Origin: Cylindrodendrum hubeiense
Taxonomy: Eukaryota > Ascomycota > Sordariomycetes > Hypocreales > Nectriaceae
Length of the DNA stretch: 37,160 nt
NCBI GenBank assembly: GCA_014621425.1
Contig: JAANBB010000402.1
Span: forward strand, 1 to 37,160
Direction: 5' to 3'
Shown in pieces: positions 1-8,273 of this stretch (position 1 is its first letter; each line of letters opens with the position of its first letter). The translations under genes and the position numbers were made by a program. The notes under the pieces were generated by a model. It made no database searches, was not told the DNA's origin, and was given only the letters and a program-made list of their open reading frames with translations.

Positions 1-2258
1 GGAAGCGGGATAAGGAAGCGGGATAGGGCAGCGGGATGGATCGAAACGGAGAAAAACTCTGGCGAAAAAGAAAGGAAAAGATGGGACGACGATGGCGATG
101 TGCCTTGTGCCTTGTACAACTTAAGAGCGCGAATGGAGTCCCTGAGTGCATGCATGCAGTGCAGACGTCGGGGGTTGTCGTTGGAGCTGAGCTCGGGCTG
201 ACCTGGACAGAGCTGGAAGTGCATCGCCCTGCATTAACTAATAGGCACCCTCGTTGCTTTTACACGAGCCGAACTCGACGATAGTAACAGAGAAACCGAG
301 CGTACGTATGCAATTGATTATAAGAACACGCATTCGGGAAAGCTGGCCATGTCTTCCGTTTCCCCAATCCCCCATCCCGCCCATCACGACCCATCTCAGC
401 AACACCCCCGGCCGCCCTCGTTTCCCTACTGGGCTGGTCTGCGTTCCCAGCCGGGGCTGCTCAAAGCAAGGGTCTTCTGCTAATAACCCACAAGCACCAA
501 CCAGCACCAACCAACACTCCAGGGGGGTTCTGCATCCTCCACTACCTACGCAAAGTTGTACAACATCCCAACGGCCAAGGCATCTCATCGTCAACGTCCC
601 ATCTCATCGTCACAACAACAGCTCGCTTCCCAGTACGCAATCAGCCCCAAATAAACGGCTCCGAACATTCTCAACTCCAAACTCTAACAAAGGGGCGCCC
701 CCTCACTCCCCACCGGCTTCCAAGCTGCCCCCCAAGCCCCCCAAGCTCCACCTCGGCGTCCAAGCCATCTTAGCGCTAAGGGGCCCCCCCAGACAATGAT
801 GGCTTCCACATCTAGTCCGATGTAGTTATTTCCTGTTTCTTGTGGCTTGCTGGCTGCCCCGTCCGTCTACCGCCCGCGCCCCGGAGGCACCTGTGCTTTT
901 CTGCACAGCGGAAAGGGAACGCGGAAGCCCGTGCCTGTGACTTGCAGCCAGAAGCCCGTCCAACAATACAATCCCAGCCAGCCAGGCCGACTTTGCAACC
1001 TAACCTAGCGCAACCTAATGGGCAGCCCATGGGAAAATCATCCGGTTTTTCATAATTAGCCCAGTCCAGACCTAAAACCCGCGTCCCCCTGAGCTGTACA
1101 GCAGTGTATCCCCCAATCGCGCGTGGCTACCTCCGTCCCGGCACCGAGCATCTCCAATCGATGTATGGGCTAGTGGTCGCTGTGTATCTAAAGTCCTCGT
1201 GTGCAATTTTAGACTCGACGGATCCAAGTCGCGTCTTCCCTAGAGGCTCGTCGCGAAATGTCTCAGAATCCATCATCACAGTGGGCTATGATTAGATCGC
1301 TTCCCACCTGGGAATAGCACCAGCGTGTCCGTACGAACCCCACAAACTCAACGAGCACCGCTATTTTCACGCAGAAGGAGCATTATAAATTCTAGGAATA
1401 ATATATTACATTGTCTCACATGAGTCAAGCTTAAAATAACCCGTCTTTATACTCATCGACAACCCGAATCATCATATTTATTTTACATGTGTTTATTCTC
1501 CTTACATTTCTTCACAATTCCTACGCCCTCAAGCCACCGAGTAGCGTGGCTAAAATACCCCGATATGGACCAGATCGGGCTACACTTGAAGGATGTCTAT
1601 CGTGGCTTATCCCATCGAGATCCCCTCCTCCATCAGCAATTAGCCTACGTCACACACATCATGTGTCAAACACCCAAGGTTCTCGCAGTGCCAATCGCCA
1701 CACTGCAGCCGACGCTGAGTCAAAAACATAGTTATTCAACGGTAAACGGTCATCAGTATTCATGTTTAACTTCCACCCAGCGGCAGATGCAGCAGATGCA
1801 GAAGCAGGAGCAGGGGTGCCAACACTAACACCGCCACAGGTATCGTCTTGAGCAGACTGCTCGTACATATACAGATGAGCTAACCTACAAGAACCTGGGA
1901 AAGACTGCTGCCAACGCCTTAACAACCTTGGAGTTCCCCCATCCTCCATCCCCATCCGGCAACAGTGCAATCCCACCTCATCACATCTCCCTGCCTAAAA
2001 AGCGCGTGCCGATGTACTTGTAAAAATGTTCATTTCTCCATCCATCACAGGCCAGGATAGCCTATCCACCTGCAACTGCTCGCCTTGATGCCCAGCACTT
2101 ATCGCCGTGTTTCCGTATGTCTAAACAAGCCTAACAGCAGAGGCCTCCAGAACAGATGCTTTCCGCCCGTAGACGTCATGTCTCAAACTTTCAGCCCATC
2201 CCCTGCCCTTCAAGTTTCCCATTGGCTACTCCACATAATAATCAGGCAAGTTCATTTG
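1..2258. other. Intergenic, no gene recognised; short tandem repeat at left edge
   Basis: No open frame here looks like a protein: the longest (254-799 plus) is a Pro/Ser-rich composition frame with no recognisable motif, and the opposite-strand frames overlap it. The left edge carries three copies of AGCGGGAT at a 13-bp spacing (4-11, 17-24, 30-37), which may continue outside the window. The right part must hold the 3' UTR of the minus-strand phosphatase gene. I see no tRNA B-box or other RNA gene. Confidence 0.6.
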
Positions 2259-4001
2259 CTACGCCTTGTCGAGCGTCTTCTTTGGGGCATTTTCAGCTGA
2301 CTTCTGGGCATCCTGGGCGTTTGCCGTACTGTCCTTTTCCTCAATAGGGTCAGGTTCTTCTTCCACCACAGCTTTGTCCAAAGATGTTGGTACAAACTCC
2401 CCTTCTGAATTGTTGTTGCTAGGCGCCGGGGCGCTGCCATCTGCAGACGTTTTCGTGGCGTCGGTGACAATCTTGTCCGCATGGGCAGTATCCCCGTAAT
2501 CCTTGACCGGGGCATGGTCCAGCCGGACAATCATACACGACAAGTTATCCGTGCTGAATCGGTTCAGCGCATGGTCCACGAGTATCTTCGCGGCCGTAAT
2601 GGGGTCCTCGAGATTTCGGACCAGATCCACCGCCTCCTGATCAGTACAAACATCCCACAACTATCTCAAGTCAGCAAGACGGGTACACTAGTATTTCATT
2701 TTGATTCCACTTACTCCATCGCACGCGATAATGATAAATTCGTCACTGTCGGGCTGGATCACCGTCTCGGTCGTGTAAGGGTGGCCTGTGACAAGCTTCT
2801 TCATATAGGCATCGCCAAGCGCTCGGGTGACAGCTAGGACACCATTGACGCGGTTATTTAAGATCAAGCCACCCGCATTGGCGATTCGCTTGCCCTCAAC
2901 CTCGTCACTTCCTTTGTGATCGTACGACAGCCGCAGAGCCTTTCCAGCTCGGCACAAGATGATACGGGCATCACCCACGTTAGCCGTGTAGAGAACACGC
3001 TGACGATTGACGGATCCCTTGGTCTTCGTGCTGCTGCCGCTCTCGGTAGGTGCAATTTTGGCATCGTTCGCGGTAGGCGTCGCATCCTTCGGCTTGTCCT
3101 TGTCTGACTGTGAGGAATCATCTGACTTGCTGGGCTTGAGAGTAGCTGCAGCAGGGTCGAGGTTTGTCCTATCATGAGAGAACCGGTCTTCCCAGCGTAG
3201 CACGGCCACAGCGGCCGTGCAACCGCTGTTTTTCAGTGGCAGCTTCTCCAGCTGGGAATCCGCTGTCGTAAAAGCCAGGTCGAGAACTTCAGGGATCTGA
3301 GCGTTGGGATTCTTGCGTATGAGCTCCTCCAGAATAAGATGCAGCTTCTTTCCACACCAGTCTGCAGCAAATGTTCCCGCGTGTCCGTCAAATATAGCAA
3401 AGTAGCCATTGTCCGACTCGACGATATCTTGGACTGCAGACTCAGAATCATCTCCCTCGGACGTGTCCTTGCTAGAAGCATCGGTCAAAGTAGGGGTTTG
3501 GATGAAATTGTACAAGAAGGCATGGGTATCCTCCATGGTCCGACGGCATTTCTTGTTTCTATCTTCCCAAACGCCGACACGAAACGTGGACTTTGGACCC
3601 GCCGCCGACTCTCCGGCCGAGTTGTTATGCTGGCCCTGCGGCACTGCGAGGGCGGGATCCTGCCTGCCCAATCTCTGGAGGGGTGACTGCGAGGTCATCT
3701 CGACAGCAGGCGCGCGGCTACCCTGGGAGAAGCTCAACGAGTTCTTAGCCGAGGCAAGTAGGCTGCTAGCCTTGCTGCTGACACTGCTACTCCTGCGCTT
3801 CTTATCCGTAGAGCCTCCGGTATCCTGGCGGGTCGGGGGGCTGCCATTTCCGCCGCGCTTCTCGCTGTTCCCTGTCTTATCCGCCGTCTTGATAGGAGCG
3901 GGTTCGCTGAGACCTGGGCTGGTTTCGGGGGACGGGGACTTGTCGGATTTCGAATCGGTCTCGGATTTGTTGCCCGCAGAGTTGGAGTTGCTGCCAAACA
4001 T
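2259..4001 (-). CDS. PTC1: Type 2C protein phosphatase, Ptc1-like
   Basis: Two exons, 4001-2715 and 2660-2259, flank a 54-bp intron (GTAAGT..TAG) and give 562 residues. The PP2C core shows RRTMED at 154-158, FDGHAG at 204-209, SGCTAA at 259-264, YTANVGDAR at 338-346, [13 protein letters not shown] at 385-397, ACDG joined across the intron to LWDV, and [10 protein letters not shown] near 465. The Asp and Gly residues of the Mg/Mn site are present. SGCTAA and the text around it match yeast Ptc1, a Ser/Thr phosphatase that damps MAP-kinase (Hog1/cell wall) signalling and is needed for mitochondrial inheritance. Compared with 281-residue yeast Ptc1 it has a Ser/Lys-rich N-terminal extension of about 140 residues, low-complexity inserts at 170-195 and 272-333, and an acidic tail. 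The start is uncertain: the frame stays open upstream of 4001 (see findings). Confident on family; Ptc1 orthology is likely. Confidence 0.93.
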
Positions 4002-6778
4002 TCTATTCAGCAGACTGCCCCCAGTCGAGGAGAGACTGCGACGCTTGTTGGTCGCCAGCTTTGTGGAGGGAGGAGGGGTCTGGAGGGGTCGGCGTGGTGT
4101 CGTAAGAGTGGGGTGAGGACCTTGGATGAAATGACAGCGTAACAGGTGTTGTCGTCTTCGGTCTCGTCGGTCTCGTAATTAGGATGGTCTCGGGTCCGGC
4201 AACAGGCGAGTGATGCGACGGGGAGATAGGGCTGTATCTCGTTGCGAGGGGCTCTGCGGTAGCGGGGTGATGGTCTCGGACCCAAGACACAAGTTGGGCG
4301 ACTAGGGATTTGAGGCGGTGTCGGTTCGAATTGTTCTAGACAGGTCAGGACATAGGTCTCAGTATGTATGTAGGTCGAGAGGCTGGGACCGGAGCAAGTG
4401 GGCTGGCACGAGGAGGCTGTTGTGGTGGTTGAAGTACGTGGAGGAAGGCTGGGAGGAGGGGCACATGAACGTCGCAGCCAAGCGCGCAGCAGCAGCCGCC
4501 AGCCGTCAGCAGTCAGCGCGCCAAACGTCAGTTGGGCTGAGCACACAGAGCGCCGGGTCCGGCCCACGATTCAAAAGCAGAGGGAGCAGGGCTGAAGATG
4601 AAAGGGCCGGGACGAAGAGCGTGGGACCTTGAGGCAGCGCGGTGCAGAGCAGAGCAGCAGGAGCGTAGGTAGCGTGACGTAGGTAGGCGCCAGCGGGGAG
4701 GGGGACAAGACCAGCTGGGATAATGGCTAGGCCGGGACACAATGATACACAAAGAGGGCGCAAGGGAGATCTGGATGGGGACGAGCAAAGGGGAAGACCG
4801 CAAACGGCGAGCAACGTCGCCAACGTAGAGGGCAACCGTACGTACCAGATGCGATAGAGTCGGCGGATGATGAGGTCGTCTGGCGGCAGCGTCGAGGCGG
4901 GACAAGATGCACGAAGCAGAGGACGAGCGTGTCTAGGCTGGGCGAAAGACAGGCGAAAGACAGGGCTAGACTACCTTGTCTCTGGAGGGGGTAGCTAAGA
5001 CACGGGAGGGCCGGAGGATGTTGTAAGTCTCAGGTAGGTCGGGGTCGGAGGTAAGGCGGCGGTGGACGTGGTCGACGGGAGTGGCAGCTGGGTAGGTTCG
5101 GATTTAGGTTCCATGGGCTAGCAGGCGGCGAGTCGAGCCCCGAGTCGAAGGTAGGCTATGGCCGCCATGCATAGATGTCCGCGCGGGGGCGGCTTGGGCT
5201 GTCAGTGGCCTCAGTTAGCAGCGACCTCGCTGGGCAGTTAGCAGCCCCTCCACTGGATGATGCGCTGACGGGTGCCTTCATACCCACTAGTATTCACTGG
5301 CTCTGCTCGCTGGCCTTTACCAGAGGCTGGGGCATCAGTGGAGCCGCGGCCAGTGTGCTAATTAGCGCGCACCCGCTGCTCGGGGTCCCTAGAAGTCCGA
5401 CGTCAGTGGTCGGCCAACCTGTGCTCCGTCCTAGGCCGTTCCAACACCGAGCATGCAAGCCGCGGGCACATTGAGCGGGGGGGCTTTCCCAACTCCGCCG
5501 TCTTAACTCGGGGCGCCCCACTGTAACCCGGAGCTGGCATCCGTCTCATCTCATCTCGTACACCTTTGGCCTGGTGCCAGAAATAAAACATCGAAATGAT
5601 GGCACCCTTTCGGGGCAAATAGCAACGCTACCAGCGAGGCCATCTCCGGTGCTTCCGGGGAGAGGAGGCTGCTTCGCATCAGGCAGCTACAAGTAGCATA
5701 CATCGTTGCCTTGAGGACAATGAGCGGGTGGGTGCCCTCTCTCTCATCTCTCCAACTGACCCAACATCCTGAACTCCCAGATGCAGGCTGCGCCGAGGGC
5801 ACATACCATGTAACTTGTGGCAAGGTGATGACCACATGGACCCATCCTAATTCTAATCCACATCAGTCACTCTCTCAGTGGCGCCATTCGTAAAGACAAC
5901 GCCTCTTGATAAACCATGCCCCTGTCAACCCGGTTCTGAAAGCCCCCCCCCGCTAACGATTATACTATGTAGGCCACCCATTTTACAAGAATCCAAGACT
6001 AATGTGAACTTCAAGTACTGGGCATGTTTGTATTCCTTTCGTATGAATATATCACCACAGGCCCCCAAAGGGCTTGCATATATGAGCGGGAGATTGTTAT
6101 CGTCACCAAATCCGCCCAGTCTTCTATCTGCCTGTTCTACGGCTGAGTAGCATTGAATAACAACAAGCATTCAGGCATCTCAAGTCAGGCCCTGGCGTGG
6201 ACCCCTCATTGCCACGGACCATGTCCAGCCCCGCGGGTATGGCATGCCGCAGCATCATCCGTGCCCTTGGCTGGTAAGCACGGATTATCCTGGGCACATG
6301 ACGACAATAAAGGTAGCATAGCTTCATCCTGGTCCGTGAACATTTAGCTATTTTGTCGTCCGAGGTCCTTTTCAGGAAGGAGCCTGAGGTAACCACATGT
6401 TCCTCAGCCACATGGTGACAGGGTGATGTGGACGTTCACGGGCCGTCCACGCCACAAAAGTCTTGCGAAAACGAACAATCTCAAGTTTCCTCCTTCTATA
6501 AGCAAAGAGCCCTACCACTCAGAAATCGAAATACTGAAACTGGTTTAATAGACAAACGCGTTTCTCATGACACCTGTGCGCCCAGGCAAGAAATGCAAAC
6601 AACCCATGTGCTCCCCCGACATATCTCACAAGCATCGGCCATCAGTTGCCGTCTGTCAGTCTTCGAGGTCGTGCCAACTTTCCAACCCCGTAGCCAATGG
6701 CGCGGCATACCCACCGGTACAGCTGATTCTCTCACGGCGACTCGACATCGGATATATTGGCCGGTCCTGTCCCGTCGC
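4002..6778. other. PTC1 upstream region and VPS2 downstream region
   Basis: No gene is convincing in these 2.8 kb. The part next to 4001 reads in frame into PTC1 on the minus strand as far as about 4180 and could include an extra exon. Further left-to-right there are GC-rich stretches, a TACGTA motif at 4839-4844, and several short frames without protein-like composition. The minus-strand frame 4007-4567 is Pro/Ser/Thr-rich and looks like leader DNA. The right end must contain the VPS2 3' UTR. Confidence 0.5.
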
Positions 6779-7650
6779 CTACTTCCTCAAGCTATCAAGT
6801 CTTGCTTGAAGATCGTCGTCAAGGGAGTCGCCGCCGCCGCCGCCGCCACCGCCTCCACCAACTGCCTGGGCAATTCTGCCCTCGGCTACGGCAGGGTTTC
6901 CTATTGTCGTGGGAGTCTCGCCGAGCTGTAGTCACACAATTAGTCTCGATCCAGTTACTGCGAAGGCGTTGGACAATTCGTACCGCTTGGTTAAAGTCAA
7001 TACCAATCTCCTCCAGTACTTGCTCCACCACCTCATCGCCCTCTTCTTCCACGCCCACATCCATGGCATCATCCATTGCATCATCCATTATCTCCTGTCG
7101 CTGCTCCATGATGTCGTTCTCTCGTTCGAATTCCATGGCGATCTTCTGGAGTGCTGGAAGGTTCATCGACTTGTTCATGCTTCCCAGAGCCATTGTTGCT
7201 CCCTTCATAGCCTGCATCATCTGCTCGTTTGTTCGGTGTGTCTGGGGCACCTCTCGTCAGTATCTTTGCCCCCTAGTTCTCATCAAGCCGCGAGTCTAGC
7301 CATACCTGAAGCCGCAGGGAAATCTGCTGAAGCTGGCTGCGCATGCCGTAGAACTTCTCAACGTATCGCCTGGTACGGACAAGATCCTTGGCCTGGATCT
7401 TGCAGGCGCCCATCTGTCCATTCTTGGCGCTCGTCTTGATCTGCTGGATGAGCGTCTTCTCCTGCTTCTCTAACTTAACGCGCGTCTGGTCGAGCTCGCG
7501 GATAGCCTTATCAAGCATGCGCTGGTTCTTGCGCAAACGCTCCGCGGGCGTGATGCGCTTGCCGAATGCCCATTCCAGGATCTAGGTAGCCATTATGCGG
7601 ATTAGCCCTCAGCCGGGGGGTGGCGGCGACGTCATTGCCCTTACGTTCAT
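6779..7650 (-). CDS. VPS2: ESCRT-III subunit Vps2/Did4 (CHMP2 family)
   Basis: Four exons, all joined in phase 0: 7650-7645, 7581-7306, 7241-6984, 6925-6779, giving 228 residues (yeast Vps2 has 232). Introns are 63, 64 and 58 bp. The first exon is only ATG-AAC, and splicing gives MNILEWAFGKRITPAERL, the classic Snf7-family N-terminus. A basic helix follows (KTSAKNGQMGACKIQAKDLV) and then LPALQKIAMEFERENDIM, both near-identical to yeast Vps2. The tail is acidic, then has a run of ten glycines (6830-6859) and ends in the MIM1 helix DDDLQARLDSLRK, which binds the MIT domain of Vps4. The protein is recruited by Vps24/Snf7 at endosomes to form multivesicular bodies and recruits the Vps4 ATPase. 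It is divergent from FZO1. Confidence 0.95.
6830..6859 (-). repeat. Trinucleotide run encoding ten glycines in Vps2
   Basis: On the coding strand there are four mixed Gly codons followed by six consecutive GGC codons (6847-6830), just before the C-terminal MIM1 helix. The pure GGC part is a short microsatellite that could vary between strains and would lengthen only the flexible linker. Confidence 0.85.
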
Positions 7651-8269
7651 GGTTTGCGGGGGAGGACGGCGTCGGCGGGGAGGTGATTCGAGGTTTGGGT
7701 ATGAGGAAAGGTCGACCTAATCGTCGGAGCGGAGAGTTCGTTGCACAGAGAAGAGGCGATGGCGTCTTGGAAGGGTTAGAGAGAGAGGTGAGAGCAAGGC
7801 AGCAAAGAAAGACAAAGCGTTGGTTTGCGGTTGTGGTGAGAGAAGCGAAGCCTGGGCCACTCCGCCATGTACCATGTCGTACTACGTAACCGCTCTCAGC
7901 GACTTCCCAGCGACTGGGGCGCTCGCTGGGCTTCACTGGGCTTAGCGCTAATTCTGGGCAGCTGGCTTCCGTAGCCATTTCAAGGTCGCGCATTTCGTGT
8001 CACATGCCCACTTGATAAGATAAGGTAAGCTCTTCCGAGTCTCTCCCGGTCCGTCCACCAATCAATGCGGCCCCACCCAATCGAAGCCCGGCAATTTGCC
8101 GCGTTGTCGCCAAAAATCATGCAACATGGGTCGGTCTCCAAGTTCCGAGTCGTCCACGCCGCCCTGCTAACTCCAACTCCAACCCGCACTCCTTCGAAAC
8201 TCTTCACCATCACCTCGATTTCTCGCTCCTCGGCGATCGAAACATGCCTCTCGCCGCCCGAACTGCATC
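7651..8269. promoter_or_regulatory. Divergent promoter region VPS2 / FZO1
   Basis: The 619 bp between the two start codons must contain both promoters and both 5' leaders. I see no clear TATA box. The FZO1 side has ATGs at 8065, 8118 and 8244; the frame starting at 8065 runs out of frame far into FZO1, so the main FZO1 transcript probably starts downstream of 8065. The left part is GC-rich and has no convincing protein. Confidence 0.5.
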
Positions 8270-8273
8270 ATGA
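8244..8273 (+). promoter_or_regulatory. Upstream ORF overlapping the FZO1 start codon
   Basis: ATG at 8244 opens a nine-codon frame (MPLAARTAS) that stops at TGA 8271-8273. The FZO1 ATG is 8270-8272, so the two overlap as ATGA. If the leader includes 8244, ribosomes finishing this uORF end exactly on the FZO1 start, which suits termination-reinitiation control. The geometry is visible in the sequence; the regulatory role is inferred. Confidence 0.5.

Noticed and set aside
254..799. 181-codon plus frame near the left edge
   Set aside because: Pro/Ser/Thr-rich, unlike any protein family, with competing frames on the other strand.
3409..4116. 235-codon plus-strand frame opposite PTC1
   Set aside because: Shadow of the PTC1 coding sequence; the minus strand has clear PP2C motifs.
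4322..4333. GGTTCGAATT, resembling a tRNA B-box
   Set aside because: No A-box at the right distance and no cloverleaf pairing around it.
4007..4567. 186-codon minus frame upstream of PTC1
   Set aside because: In a different frame from PTC1, Pro/Thr/Ser-rich and without motifs; likely leader DNA.
6428..6931. 167-codon plus frame at the end of VPS2
   Set aside because: Partly antisense to the last VPS2 exon and otherwise featureless.
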